Source of the DNA: Hormoscilla sp. GUM202
GTDB lineage: Bacteria > Cyanobacteriota > Cyanobacteriia > Cyanobacteriales > Desertifilaceae
Assembly: GCA_005518205.2 (NCBI GenBank)
Contig: RFFC02000003.1
Span: 208,527 to 272,526 of the forward strand
DNA: 64,000 nt
Direction: 5' to 3'
The notes beneath the pieces were generated by a model that saw only the letters and a program-made list of their open reading frames with translations, made no database searches and had not been told where the DNA came from. How positions within the stretch are numbered: the stretch's first letter is position 1; every line of letters starts with the position of its first letter. This document shows, piece by piece, positions 35,514-44,526 of this stretch. A program made the position numbers and the translations under genes.

Positions 35514-37673
35514 ATGCTGAACATTCCTCAAATCATAGCGCAAGAACTTGACATCAGTCTCTCTCAGGTAAATAATGCCCTGACATTGTTGAGTGAGGGA
35601 GCAACAATTCCTTTTATAGCCCGTTACCGCAAAGAACGGACTGGTTCTCTGGACGAAATTCAGTTGCGCGATCTTGCCGATCGCTTTACCTATCTGCAGG
35701 AACTGGAAGAACGAAAGACGACCATATTGGAGGCGATCGCCTCTCAAGGTAAACTCACGGAAACCTTGAAAGGGAAAATCGCATCCTGCTTGCAGAAAAC
35801 GGAACTGGAAGACCTCTACCTGCCTTATAAACCCAAGCGCCGCACCCGGGCCACCATTGCCAGGGAAAAAGGTCTCCAACCCCTAGCAGAATTCATCAAA
35901 TCTCTGAACCATCCTCAGACAAAACCCCTGTCCTTGGAGTCAGAAGCAGCAAAATATATTTCTGCGGAAAAGGAGATCCTCTCGGCAGAGGATGCTTTAG
36001 CAGGTGCAGCTGATATTCTCGCAGAAGAAGTCTCGGAAAAAGCGGAGTTACGGGCCTACCTGCGAGAGTACCTGCTGGATGAAGGGGTATTTTCCTCCCG
36101 CATTAAAGAGGATTATCCCCCAGGTAGCACTAAGTTTGAAATGTACCGCAATTTCCAGGTGCAAGTAAAAAATATTGCGCCCCATAATCTGCTAGCATTA
36201 CTGCGGGGGGAAGGGGAGAAAGTCTTGAAGTTTGAACTCTCATGCAATGATGAATTCGCGATCTCTTACCTGGAGTCGGCGGAAATTAATACCAAAGTAC
36301 CGGCAGTGCGATCGCTTTATCAGGGGATGCTGAAGGATGCTTTCCACCGACTGCTGAAACCTTCTCTGACAAACCAAGTGCGATCGGAGAAAAAAGCCTA
36401 TGCTGAGGTAGAATCAATTAAAACCTTTGCTGCCAATTTGCGAGAGTTACTGCTTTCGCCGCCAGCGGGGATGAAACCCACATTGGCGATCGATCCTGGT
36501 TTCCGAACCGGTTGTAAGGTGGCGGTCCTGGACGAGACGGGGAAATTCTTGAAATATCAGGCGGTATTTCCCCACCAGAGTGCAAAGCAGCGCAGTGAGG
36601 CCCGTCAGGCGATCGCCCATCTCATCGCCAAGTATAAAATTGAATTAATCGCCATCGGGAATGGCACTGCTTCCCGGGAGACAGACGAGTTCATCTCGGA
36701 AGTTTTGGCGACATTGGAAAGCAAACCGATTAAAGTAATCGTAAACGAATCGGGTGCGTCCGTTTATTCAGCTAGCGAAGTGGCGATCGCCGAATTTCGG
36801 GACCTGGACGTAACAGTGAGGGGGGCCATCAGTATCGGACGGCGCTTGCAAGATCCCTTAGCGGAGTTAGTGAAGATCGATCCCAAGTCCATTGGTGTGG
36901 GACAATACCAGCATGATGTCGATGGAAAGTTGCTCAAGCAGAAGCTAGAAGAAACCGTAGAAAGCTGCGTGAATTATGTCGGCGTCGATTTGAATACCGC
37001 TTCTAAAGAACTGCTGACCTTTGTCTCTGGGGTGACCCCCACCGTGGCCAAGAATATTGTTACCTATCGCAATAATAATGGGGCCTTTAAGAATCGCAAG
37101 CAACTACTGAAGGTATCAAAGTTGGGACCGAAAGCATTTGAACAGGCGGCAGGTTTTTTGCGAATTCGCGGTGGGGATAACCCCTTGGATAATACAGCAG
37201 TGCATCCGGAAAGCTATGGGGTCGTACAGGCGATCGCCTCTAGTCTGGAGGTTTCCTTAGCACGGATAACTCAAGCATCCGATCGACTCAAGGCGATCGA
37301 CCTAAATCAGTACGTCACCGACACAGTTGGTTTGCCAACCCTGCAAGATATCATCAGGGAACTGGAAAAACCGGGAAGAGATCCCCGTGCCGAGTTCGAG
37401 TATGCTACATTTAAGGAGGGAATTAAGGAAATAACCGACCTGAAACCAGGAATGGAATTAGAAGGAATCGTCACCAACGTCGCCAACTTTGGCGCATTTG
37501 TAGATATTGGCGTCCATCACGATGGTTTAGTGCATATTTCCAAATTAGCTGACCGATTTGTTACAGATCCCAAGCAGATAGTCAAGGTGGGACAGGTTGT
37601 CAAGGTGCGGGTCTTGGAAGTGAATGAGAAATTAAAGCGCATCAGCTTATCGATGCGGTTAGATGATAGATAA
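35514..37673 (+). CDS. tex: RNA-binding transcriptional accessory protein Tex
   Basis: Tex is a conserved nucleic-acid-binding protein related to eukaryotic Spt6. This copy has 719 residues from Met at 35514 (MLNIPQIIAQELDISLSQVN), the family start; the open frame runs 25 codons further up without homology. Domains in order: N-terminal helical part (IPFIARYRKERTGSLDEIQL), YqgF/RNase H-like core (PTLAIDPGFRTGCKVAVLDE), helix-hairpin-helix pair (LNTASKELLTFVSGVTP), and C-terminal S1 RNA-binding domain (GIVTNVANFGAFVDIGVHHD). All parts are complete. Confidence 0.95.
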   Translation: MLNIPQIIAQELDISLSQVNNALTLLSEGATIPFIARYRKERTGSLDEIQLRDLADRFTYLQELEERKTTILEAIASQGKLTETLKGKIASCLQKTELEDLYLPYKPKRRTRATIAREKGLQPLAEFIKSLNHPQTKPLSLESEAAKYISAEKEILSAEDALAGAADILAEEVSEKAELRAYLREYLLDEGVFSSRIKEDYPPGSTKFEMYRNFQVQVKNIAPHNLLALLRGEGEKVLKFELSCNDEFAISYLESAEINTKVPAVRSLYQGMLKDAFHRLLKPSLTNQVRSEKKAYAEVESIKTFAANLRELLLSPPAGMKPTLAIDPGFRTGCKVAVLDETGKFLKYQAVFPHQSAKQRSEARQAIAHLIAKYKIELIAIGNGTASRETDEFISEVLATLESKPIKVIVNESGASVYSASEVAIAEFRDLDVTVRGAISIGRRLQDPLAELVKIDPKSIGVGQYQHDVDGKLLKQKLEETVESCVNYVGVDLNTASKELLTFVSGVTPTVAKNIVTYRNNNGAFKNRKQLLKVSKLGPKAFEQAAGFLRIRGGDNPLDNTAVHPESYGVVQAIASSLEVSLARITQASDRLKAIDLNQYVTDTVGLPTLQDIIRELEKPGRDPRAEFEYATFKEGIKEITDLKPGMELEGIVTNVANFGAFVDIGVHHDGLVHISKLADRFVTDPKQIVKVGQVVKVRVLEVNEKLKRISLSMRLDDR

Positions 37674-37728
37674 TGGTAAAGTTAAGAAACCCGGTTTCTG
37701 GGCTACTGGTAAAATTATCTAGTAAATT

Positions 37729-38295
37729 ATGCCACATATAATTATTATTGCTGGGCCAAATGGCGCTGGGAAATCGACAGCGGCCCCTGCTTTGCTCCCA
37801 GAAACCCTGGGAATTACTGAATTCGTTAATGCAGACGCGATCGCCCGAGGGTTATCAGCATTTGCGCCAGAGAGAGTCGCGTTTCGCGCCGGACGCATTA
37901 TGCTAGAACGCTTGCAACAGTTAGCAGAAGAAAGGGTAAATTTCGCCTTTGAAACCACCTTAGCGACCCGCAGTTTTGCCCCTTGGATAGCTAACTTACG
38001 GTTAACCGGTTATCTGTTTCATCTGGTGTTCTTGTGGTTGCCAAACCCAGAACTCGCGATCGCCCGCGTGCAAGCAAGAGTACGGCAAGGCGGACATGAT
38101 GTACCAGAAACAACTATTCGGCGTCGCTATCATGCCGGACTTAGCAACTTTTTTCAACTGTACCGCCCCTTAGCAGATACCTGGCGTTTTTATGAAAATT
38201 TAGATTCCCGAAGTCCTCGATTAATTGCATCTGGTAGAGGTAATTTTGAACATAATATATCGGATAATGAAATATGGGAAAGTATCGCGATATAA
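37729..38295 (+). CDS. Zeta toxin-like P-loop kinase
   Basis: This 188-residue protein has Walker A AGPNGAGKSTAAPALLP at residues 8-24, the zeta-like substrate segment FVNADAIARGLSAF, FAFETTLATRSFAPWI, and the arginine-rich VPETTIRRRYHAGLSNF. It resembles the COG4185/zeta-toxin group. In classical zeta toxins the substrate is UDP-N-acetylglucosamine, but this branch is not characterised. The small gene 15 bp downstream is a likely partner. An AAGAAACCCGGTTTCT repeat lies upstream. Confidence 0.8.
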   Translation: MPHIIIIAGPNGAGKSTAAPALLPETLGITEFVNADAIARGLSAFAPERVAFRAGRIMLERLQQLAEERVNFAFETTLATRSFAPWIANLRLTGYLFHLVFLWLPNPELAIARVQARVRQGGHDVPETTIRRRYHAGLSNFFQLYRPLADTWRFYENLDSRSPRLIASGRGNFEHNISDNEIWESIAI

Positions 38296-38310
38296 TTAGG
38301 AGAATTAAAA

Positions 38311-38508
38311 ATGAAGGAAAAGGACATTGCTCAAATTTTTGCCGATGGGACGTTGATAGATTTAGCGCTGAAACAGGCAGTCGAAAAAGCACTCTGGCAA
38401 CACAAACAAGCAGGTAATCCTATAGCTGTATGGCGGGATGGTCGAGTTGTCTGGATCCCCCCCGAGGAAATTCCCGTACCGGAAAATCTACCGCAAACTT
38501 TACTTTAA
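38311..38508 (+). CDS. Small putative antitoxin of the zeta-like gene
   Basis: This 65-residue protein starts MKEKDIAQIFADGTLIDLAL and ends RDGRVVWIPPEEIPVPENLP. It has a strong Shine-Dalgarno (AGGAG). Helical N-terminus, then a short strand pair. The gene lies 15 bp after the zeta-like kinase, an arrangement found with many COG4185 genes. The antitoxin role is inferred from the pairing. Confidence 0.65.
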   Translation: MKEKDIAQIFADGTLIDLALKQAVEKALWQHKQAGNPIAVWRDGRVVWIPPEEIPVPENLPQTLL

Positions 38509-38589
38509 TTCGTAGGTTGGGTTTCGTACCTCAACCCAACCCGATCGCGCCCGGGTAAATCTTCAGCAAATATCTCAATTTTCTAAATT

Positions 38590-38643
38590 AGCCCGCGCAG
38601 GCGGGCTTTGTTTGTGTAGCCGGACCCTTTAGGGTTCGGGCGT
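38590..38643. repeat. Two-hairpin GCCCGC dispersed repeat
   Basis: Inverse copy: AGCCCGCGCAGGCGGGCTTT, constant core, then CCCTTTAGGGTTCGGG. Its position after the zeta-like operon and before a convergent gene could let it act as a bidirectional terminator. Confidence 0.85.
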
Positions 38644-38677
38644 GGTGACCAAGCTTCTTGAGGATATACCTCTGGTT

Positions 38678-40073
38678 TTAGGATGAGTCTGGGAGCGAGA
38701 TATCCTGCATAGAAGATATCACATACTGCCTCACTACTGGTATCAGCTTGTACAAAGAATCTTCCTGTTCTATCAAGCAGCGCCGAGATAAAGATTGCAG
38801 CGCGTTTAGTAACGGTGGAATTATGCTATTTTCAAGCAATTTGGCGAGCTTGACTGCATCCCCCGATCTCGCTATTAATGAGATAACTTGTTTTTCTAGT
38901 TCCGATAGGCGATCGAACTGCTGCTGGAAAATATCTTGCAAATCTGCGCTTATCAATATCGTCTCATCTGGTAATAACTCTGTCAGGCATCCTCCCAACT
39001 CAACCATGAGAGTTGCCACGCTTTTTAACCATAAGGGGTTGCCTTGGTAATGGTGCATGAGTGCCGAGCATTTTTCGATTTCTTCTATGCCATTATCTCT
39101 GAAGATTTTCTCGACGTCGGCGGCGGACAAACCCCGAAGTTGTAAGGTCCGAATGGTCTTATTTTTACTTTTAACTGGCGGAAATCGGTTGCTCCCAACC
39201 TACAAGCAGAAAGCAACTTTGATGGGATAATTTTTCTATCTGTTTGAATAGGGCGCGATATTCCGAGGATTCTGGTTGATATTTGCCTGCCAATTCGCCG
39301 CTACAGAACAGGTTGTGAATGTCATCCAAGACGACTAAGCAGCGATGCTTTTGCAAATACTCGATCGGCGGTAAGCTTTTCTGATTAGTGGCAGATGTAT
39401 CGGGCTTTTCTGACTGGGTGAAAAGCTGTATCAGATGTGCTTGAAATTCAGATGGAGTGGGGGATGCTTCGAGACTGCACCAGACTACGTACTCAAACTC
39501 ATCTTTAATTTGTTGCACCAGTTGCACTGCTAAGGCTGTTTTGCCAATGCCACTCATACCGGTGAGTGCTATGAGGCGGCACCGTTGTTCTAAAATCCAG
39601 CTTCTTAGGGTCGCTAGTTCCGATGCGCGATCGTAGAAAGCACCCAAGTCTGGCATTTCGCTTAAATCTCGATACTGAGTTTGAGGTTGTTTGGCGTTAG
39701 AGGTTTCCCGATCGTCTGGGTGTGAGTTGGGTATGTCTGGCGGATGTCTAGTTTCTCCACAAATATTGAAACTACCAATTCTGTTGTGATGCTGTTCCAA
39801 ATGTGAAATAATGGAAACTTGCAGTCTCTTTATTGCCGATTTAAAGTTTCGTTTAGTAACCTTTTCCCCCAACTCCTGTGAAATAATCTGCCATAATTCC
39901 ATTCCCACTTCTCTGACGCGAGGTTCAGATAGGTTGACCTTCTTAGCAATTTCATCGTAGCTTTCCTTTGACCAAGTCCCGCGCAGAATCATCTCTTGCA
40001 ACTCATTGAGGTGGTTCCCGGTTCTGGCAAAGACTAGATCGTCTGCAAGTTTTAACACTTCGTCAAAGTTCAT
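38678..40073 (-). pseudogene. vMAP-type HTH plus NB-ARC ATPase, frameshifted
   Basis: The N-terminal part (40073 down) is a helix-turn-helix of the vWA-MoxR-associated type (ARTGNHLNELQEMILRGTW, SYDEIAKKVNLSEPRVREVG). An NB-ARC ATPase follows: Walker A GMSGIGKTALAVQLV and Walker B CLVVLDDIH. This frame ends SAS-stop at 39171. A one-base shift near 39175 opens the second frame, which gives VKSKNKTIRTLQLRGLSAAD then the ARC2/winged-helix part (YQGNPLWLKSVATLMVELGG) to 38678. The joined protein would be about 465 residues. STAND ATPases of this type signal in defence or stress. A sequencing error is an alternative. Confidence 0.75.
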
Positions 40074-40534
40074 AAAGTTGGGTAGATGTCAAGGTTGCTT
40101 TTATCATATATCTTGCAGTATTGTCAATAAGCCCAACACATTGTCATGGATTAAAACCCCTGCGTTTTTTATAGGAATCTGCTGCGCAGCAGCTGACGGA
40201 GGCAGGTTCTGATTGAGTGGACTTTAGCTATGAGCCAGTGGTTACCACCGGCGGAGTGTGTTGGCAACCATCGGCGGAGTATTGGGAAAAATGCAAGATG
40301 TAAGTTTTATTATACCCAACATTTCCCAATATTTCCCAGCATTTCCCAGCATTTATCAACATTTCCCAACATTTAAGCTGGTCATTAACGGAAAAAGTCC
40401 CAACAAAGATCCAATTTTTTAGGGGGTTCAAAGGAAAATTTAATGGCTAAGATGGATAAAAGTCAAGCTTATTGCAATCGATAGCAGGACTTGACAGAAA
40501 AAAGTTGTACCGCAATTAAGGAGTTATTTTCATT
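40074..40534. other. Intergenic region with 10-bp tandem repeat
   Basis: No gene is supported. At 40319-40378 about six units of ATTTCCCARC follow each other with a 10-bp period. The open frame on the reverse strand across it (NAGKCWEMLINAGKCWE) is a by-product of the repeat. A GCTGCGCAGCAGC palindrome is at 40181. Confidence 0.7.
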
Positions 40535-40786
40535 ATGCACTCTGAGATTCCTGCAAAGCTAGCTGGTGCTGCCACTGGTGCTGTTGCTGCTGGAATTGCG
40601 CATAAGATTTGTGAAGAGTTTGGTGCGAGCGCAGAAGTTACAACGGTAGCAAAAAGTCTTAGTGGTAGTTTGGCTAGTTATGCTGCTTCAGAAGCTGTTA
40701 ATATTTTTATGTGCGATCCGGCAGGTGCAGTTGCTACTAATGCTGAAGCAATTTATAACGTAGCACAGGGAATGTATCAATCGTGA
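40535..40786 (+). CDS. Small Ala-rich hypothetical protein
   Basis: This 83-residue protein starts MHSEIPAKLAGAATGAVAAG with AAGGAG 12 bp before the ATG. It is rich in Ala and Gly, with weakly hydrophobic helices at 6-22 and 44-64, and ends IYNVAQGMYQS. The composition recalls small bacteriocin-like or membrane-associated peptides, but I recognise no family. Confidence 0.5.
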   Translation: MHSEIPAKLAGAATGAVAAGIAHKICEEFGASAEVTTVAKSLSGSLASYAASEAVNIFMCDPAGAVATNAEAIYNVAQGMYQS

Positions 40787-41167
40787 ATTAAGAAACCAGG
40801 TTTTTTGGAAAACCCTGGTTTCTGGGCTACTGGTGAATATGGCCGCAGCAAAAGTGAGATGCACCCAGTGGGACAGGTCATCAGTTAGCACAGGCAAACA
40901 TGGGATATTCACTGGGGTGTTGATTCTGTGGGGTGGTCTTACAGAATAAATCATGCTATTTTTGTGATGGTATGTAAAAGCATAGATCGCCCTCTGCGTA
41001 TCAATTACGTGGCTATCGCTTTCAACTTTCTCCCGAAGTGGGTAGGTGGTGGAGTCCAAAAATAGACAGAATCAACACCACCCCAATCTTAACTCATTAA
41101 ACTCGATCGATTATTAAAAAGGTAAACTCATGTTTTGACAAGATATTGTTTAATTGAAATAATCAAC
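40787..41167. other. Intergenic region with dispersed repeats
   Basis: No gene was seen. It holds the AAGAAACCAGGTTTTTTGG hairpin repeat (40790-40828) and GCAAAAGTGAGATGCACCC (40849-40867), an inverse copy of the MITE end seen at 58030. The reverse open frame 40688-41059 crosses these repeats and is not credible. Confidence 0.6.
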
Positions 41168-41332
41168 ATGAAAAATACATCTAAAGGTTTGTCACGAGTA
41201 TTTATAGTATCTGTCAGTCTTGGTGCGATCGCTGGATTTGTGTTTACGAATGGCAACCCAGTAACGCCAATAATAATTGGCACTCTGATTGGTATGTCGG
41301 TCTATATGATTAACAAATATGCTTTTAAATAA
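41168..41332 (+). CDS. Small membrane protein, two helices
   Basis: A 54-residue peptide from Met at 41168 (MKNTSKGLSRVFIVSVSLGA). Hydrophobic segments span about 11-26 and 33-49, joined by a short TNGNPVTP loop, ending NKYAFK. No homologue is recognised. The length and the two-helix hairpin resemble type I toxin or holin-like peptides, but that is only a shape resemblance. Confidence 0.45.
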   Translation: MKNTSKGLSRVFIVSVSLGAIAGFVFTNGNPVTPIIIGTLIGMSVYMINKYAFK

Positions 41333-41537
41333 AATGATGAAAATTAATAGCTAGATTTTCGATAAAGATCCGCAAGAATAGTTTTGAAAACATTAGCAGG
41401 AGCGATCGCCCCACGAAAGCAAAGGCGATCGCCCATTATCTTGCCGCCGGTGCGATCGCCACATTCCAACAAAGGGCGAACATCGTTTTATCGTGCGATA
41501 CAGAATAAATTACCGTACCGGAAAGCTGATATTTTGA

Positions 41538-41717
41538 CTATAATGAATTAACCAGATACTCCTGTTCTAGTTCATCAATTAACTGCAAAACTGTCATCCC
41601 AATATCCGGTCTAACTTCTGGTTTAGCCGTCCGATCGATCTGTGCCCGCGCCCACTCTTGTAACTGCTTCAGTTTCACCTTCCGATCTGACAATTTCTCT
41701 TGAGGGCCATATTTCAT
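41538..41717 (-). CDS. Small hypothetical protein, third gene of an overlapping operon
   Basis: This 59-residue frame reads MKYGPQEKLSDRKVKLKQLQ, then EWARAQIDRTAKPEVRPDIG and an acidic helix ending ELEQEYLVNSL. Its ATG overlaps the stop of the preceding 90-residue gene by four bases (ATGA), strongly supporting translation. No family is recognised. Confidence 0.6.
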   Translation of the reverse strand: MKYGPQEKLSDRKVKLKQLQEWARAQIDRTAKPEVRPDIGMTVLQLIDELEQEYLVNSL

Positions 41718-41986
41718 AATGCGATCGCTCTTTTTCCTGACCGCAATACGATCGTACCTGCGATTGTCAATGAATAGCGATCGCGAGGCGACCCTGGTTC
41801 CACAGTTCTTTTCAGTAAACCATCAGCAGCCAACTTCTTTAATACTACCATCATGTCAGGTTCTCTGGGCACGTCTCGACGTGAAAGAGCATTTGCTAGT
41901 TCATACCAACTCCAATTTCCCTCACCCTTATCGACTAATTCGAGCAAAAATAATTCAAGTTTAGTTAATTTGATTGAGTCTTCCAT
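41714..41986 (-). CDS. Winged-helix-like small protein
   Basis: This 90-residue protein reads MEDSIKLTKLELFLLELVDK, then WYELANALSRRDVPREPDMM and a wing-like LLKRTVEPGSPRDRYSLTIAG. The layout (helix, recognition helix, beta wing) suggests a winged helix-turn-helix. Its start overlaps the stop of the 136-residue gene upstream and its stop overlaps the next gene, so three genes form one compact operon. An immunity or regulatory role for the upstream gene is possible. Confidence 0.65.
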   Translation of the reverse strand: MEDSIKLTKLELFLLELVDKGEGNWSWYELANALSRRDVPREPDMMVVLKKLAADGLLKRTVEPGSPRDRYSLTIAGTIVLRSGKRAIAL

Positions 41987-42396
41987 TAATAGTCCTCCAC
42001 ACTTGGATGGAATAAAACACCAGGACCTTCTTTTAATCGATAATCCTCAAGAGTTGCTGTGTGAGCATTATTCCATACTTCATAAGCAACATCGGGATCC
42101 GCAGGTTGTCCAGTCGGGTAGCCAATCTTTTTGTATCTTATATACTCGCGCAACTCATGGGTATAGAAGCGTATATCGACAGGTTCTGCTACCATTGTAC
42201 CTGCTGCAATGTTTCTTAATCGCTCTAGCATTTTCAGCTCTGCGGAACCAACGGGATTAAATCTGCGGACATGCTCTTCAACTAAATCAGCGCCTCTCTG
42301 GGTAATCTTGACATTTCGATCGGATAACATCATTATCCGTCCGCCTGCTTTTGATGAATCGAAGAGTCTGCCACTTGTAGCACCTTTTTCTAGCAT
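41986..42396 (-). CDS. Putative polymorphic-toxin C-terminal-like protein
   Basis: This 136-residue protein contains GGRIMMLSDRNVKITQRGAD, FYTHELREYIRYKKIGYPTG and the C-terminal AYEVWNNAHTATLEDYRLKE then GPGVLFHP. From memory, this last part resembles domains at the C-terminal end of large polymorphic toxins, which are released from a carrier and followed by an immunity gene. Here it stands alone and starts the three-gene operon. Its last ~43 codons are copied at 44527-44656. Function is unproven; a stand-alone toxin or orphan module is the working idea. Confidence 0.5.
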   Translation of the reverse strand: MLEKGATSGRLFDSSKAGGRIMMLSDRNVKITQRGADLVEEHVRRFNPVGSAELKMLERLRNIAAGTMVAEPVDIRFYTHELREYIRYKKIGYPTGQPADPDVAYEVWNNAHTATLEDYRLKEGPGVLFHPSVEDY

Positions 42397-42468
42397 TTGA
42401 GCTTAGTTACTTCCACAAAGAATTATTTTACCACTCCTCCAACCAGCACTGGGTATCCAGCAATAGTT

Positions 42469-42714
42469 TCACAGTTCATCTCCCTCGAATGCTGCCTCTA
42501 TATCTGTTGGCAAAGGAGCGTTAAAGTCCTCTGGCAGGACAAATTGCCCTCGATCTTTCCCTAAACGAGCACGTCGATTAAATGAAGTCCGAAATGGAAC
42601 CAACTTGGCAATGGGAATGCCTTGGTTTGAAATAATGATTTCTTCTCCAAGTTCCACACGGGACAATATCCGTGAGAGATTCCTTTCGCAGTCAGGGATG
42701 TTTACAGTTTCCAT
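42469..42714 (-). CDS. Phd/YefM-family antitoxin
   Basis: This 81-residue protein has the Phd/YefM N-terminal DNA-binding fold (METVNIPDCERNLSRILSRV, ELGEEIIISNQGIPIAKLVP) and a flexible C-terminal half that would wrap a toxin. No VapC/Doc/RelE-type gene directly follows; the next gene downstream is the 136-residue toxin-like protein 73 bp on. It may be an orphan or pair with that gene. Confidence 0.85.
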   Translation of the reverse strand: METVNIPDCERNLSRILSRVELGEEIIISNQGIPIAKLVPFRTSFNRRARLGKDRGQFVLPEDFNAPLPTDIEAAFEGDEL

Positions 42715-42802
42715 GATCGTTAAAAAAAGTCCGTACAGTAAGTTTAGTCTGATGGTGATGCTCGTGCAAGGACCAGTCTCAAAGCGAACGACGTGCCATG
42801 GG

Positions 42803-43144
42803 CTACAACTCCTCGTACATCACATCATCGTTTTCGGCGATCTCTGTTTCAATTTCATCGGGGAAAGCTTCGGCATAGGCCCAAGCGTTAGCAATATCAG
42901 TAGCTTCTATAGATGGATAGCTCGTGAGTAAGTCGGCTTCGCTATAGCCAAGCCGACGAGCTTCTACAAGCCCCCAAACGGTCATGCGAGTTCCAGCAAT
43001 ACAGGCACTACCGCCACAAACACCAGGGTTTTTTTCAATCCCCCGCCCCAGGGTGATTTTGCCTTTAGATAGCAGTTGAACGACTTGAGCTTTTTCCTCG
43101 TCAGAAAGTGCTAGCAGTTGAGGCTCTAATTCTTTCAGCGTCAT
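42803..43144 (-). CDS. DUF433 antitoxin-like protein
   Basis: This 113-residue protein has an N-terminal LALSDEEKAQVVQLLSKG helix pair and the DUF433 helix-turn-helix core, ACIAGTRMTVWGLVEARRLG then YSEADLLTSYPSIEATDIANAWAYA. DUF433 proteins (VapB45-like) are antitoxins, usually next to a PIN toxin of the DUF5615 type; none is adjacent. Start at 43144 (MTLKELEPQL) preferred over the ATG three codons upstream. Confidence 0.85.
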   Translation of the reverse strand: MTLKELEPQLLALSDEEKAQVVQLLSKGKITLGRGIEKNPGVCGGSACIAGTRMTVWGLVEARRLGYSEADLLTSYPSIEATDIANAWAYAEAFPDEIETEIAENDDVMYEEL

Positions 43145-43401
43145 GGCCAACAATGGAATTACGGCTACTTACTATTATATCTATTGTCCAAACAAGGGAT
43201 GCCTATATAGCGGTTTTCACCCACGGTATCTATCTCTGACGAAGGCACTCTTGGCACAACAGCGCTCAGGGCCAATTCTTGTGTACCTCATCAGCGCCGA
43301 ATACCCTATAATGGAATATGAAGATTTGCGCAAACAGCCCCAGGCGATCGCCCATTATCTTGCCACCGGTGATACCACCTCCACAGCAGGCGATCGCGCT
43401 T

Positions 43402-43920
43402 TCATTTTTGACTCGCAGTCTTCATCTTTTTTTGCGGCCGCTTTGCTGTTATTCTTTTCGCAATCTCCACTTCCTCAAAATCCACCTGCATCATCACATG
43501 ATTTGGAAATTCCACCCCCAAAGCAGCGATAACATCAAGCATTTCTCCCCAAGTCGCATCTCCATAACTTCTCTTTTCACAGTGCTTAATTCGCTCTTCT
43601 TCAACTCCGATAATTTCCGCGAGTTCTTTCTCACTGATTTTGGCTGCCATCCGCGCTTTTATTAACACATCTGGCAGTTCATTCAAAAATCTAACAACAA
43701 TTTCAATTGGCTGGTTATTGTCGCAATTAATCAATCTTTCATATTCCGCGATTTCCGCATTTAATTCATCCAGGTGATATTGTAACACACCTCTGCTTAC
43801 TTCCCATTTCTGAAAGTCCTTTCTTTTTGCTTCTTCATCCTGCTCCATCTTCATGATAGATTTGCTAAACTTCTCTACCCATTCTTGAGTGACTTCGTAC
43901 TCAAATTCATCTTTAATCAT
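43402..43920 (-). CDS. XRE-type helix-turn-helix protein, copy A
   Basis: A 172-residue protein from Met at 43920 (MIKDEFEYEVTQEWVEKFSK). The N-terminal half is a coiled coil (residues 5-65). The C-terminal half is an XRE-like HTH (KARMAAKISEKELAEIIGVE, then GDATWGEMLDVIAALGVEFP) with a Lys-rich tail. The start overlaps the preceding gene's stop (ATGA) with AGGTGG in front. It is nearly identical to the protein at 45540 (SQK versus SKK at the end). Together with the DUF6932-like gene it looks like a toxin-antitoxin operon in which this is the DNA-binding partner. Confidence 0.75.
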   Translation of the reverse strand: MIKDEFEYEVTQEWVEKFSKSIMKMEQDEEAKRKDFQKWEVSRGVLQYHLDELNAEIAEYERLINCDNNQPIEIVVRFLNELPDVLIKARMAAKISEKELAEIIGVEEERIKHCEKRSYGDATWGEMLDVIAALGVEFPNHVMMQVDFEEVEIAKRITAKRPQKKMKTASQK

Positions 43921-44476
43921 GGCGACCACCTCATTAAATCTATGGCTATTATTCCTTTTCGATTTTTCCGTCTGTCTTTTTGGAAAAACTCAAAGGAATT
44001 TTCCCCGTAATACCCAACCTCTGCGTCTGATGGAAATATCTCGCCTCTATACATGGCTTTTTGGGCCTCACGGTCATAATGATTGAACAATCTAGGAGCA
44101 TTAACTCTCAGATACTCACTGTCTACGCTTTCTCTATCATAGCAAGCATCAAAATCCCCAGGCTCTACTTTGCTAGTAACAAAACTACCATTAATATACA
44201 TCGTCCTACAGCCGGCTGCTTTTAATTGCGCCATTGCCAGCTCCAATCCTTCGAGCCTCCGATTTCTTTTATAATTCGCACAAAATCTCTCCTTAAACTC
44301 CTCCCATTCGCAAAAATGTACTCCTGGTGGCAGATTGCCGTTTTCATCGAATTCTGGTATCACTTCCTCACACTCGTACCACAAATTAATTGTCCGTCTC
44401 TTTATCTTACATCCCGATCGGACCATAAAAAATTTATTTCTACAGATGTTCATCCCGAAACCAAGTTTCCTAATTT
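43410..44476. repeat. Segmental duplication, copy A (about 1.07 kb)
   Basis: This segment is repeated at 45548-46618 at a constant offset of 2138 bp, with almost no differences until 44392, then small indels to 44476. It contains the HTH/DUF6932-like gene pair. Such identity implies very recent duplication or gene conversion. The outer edges carry HIP1-rich repeats. Confidence 0.9.
43917..44363 (-). CDS. DUF6932-like (nucleotidyltransferase-like) protein, copy A
   Basis: A 148-residue protein from a GTG at 44363 (MIPEFDENGNLPPGVHF). The DUF6932-type core reads LEGLELAMAQLKAAGCRTMY then INGSFVTSKVEPGDFDACYD, where GSF...DFD resembles the GS/DxD site of minimal nucleotidyltransferases. The open frame extends upstream into a fragment of another gene (44527-44656), so the true start is uncertain. 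Its stop overlaps the HTH gene start. Copy B is at 46055. Confidence 0.7.
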   Translation of the reverse strand: MIPEFDENGNLPPGVHFCEWEEFKERFCANYKRNRRLEGLELAMAQLKAAGCRTMYINGSFVTSKVEPGDFDACYDRESVDSEYLRVNAPRLFNHYDREAQKAMYRGEIFPSDAEVGYYGENSFEFFQKDRRKNRKGIIAIDLMRWSP

Positions 44477-44526
44477 TTTGGGTCTCCTTGGGTTTTGGTG
44501 ATAAGTAAAACTTATAATAGTCCTCC

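Noticed and set aside
40228..40431. 67-codon reverse frame with KCWEMLINAGKCWE
   Set aside because: It is produced by the ATTTCCCARC 10-bp tandem repeat and has no homologue that I recognise.
43143..43532. 129-codon forward frame opposite the HTH gene
   Set aside because: It overlaps the well-supported reverse HTH gene and has a low-complexity C-terminus.
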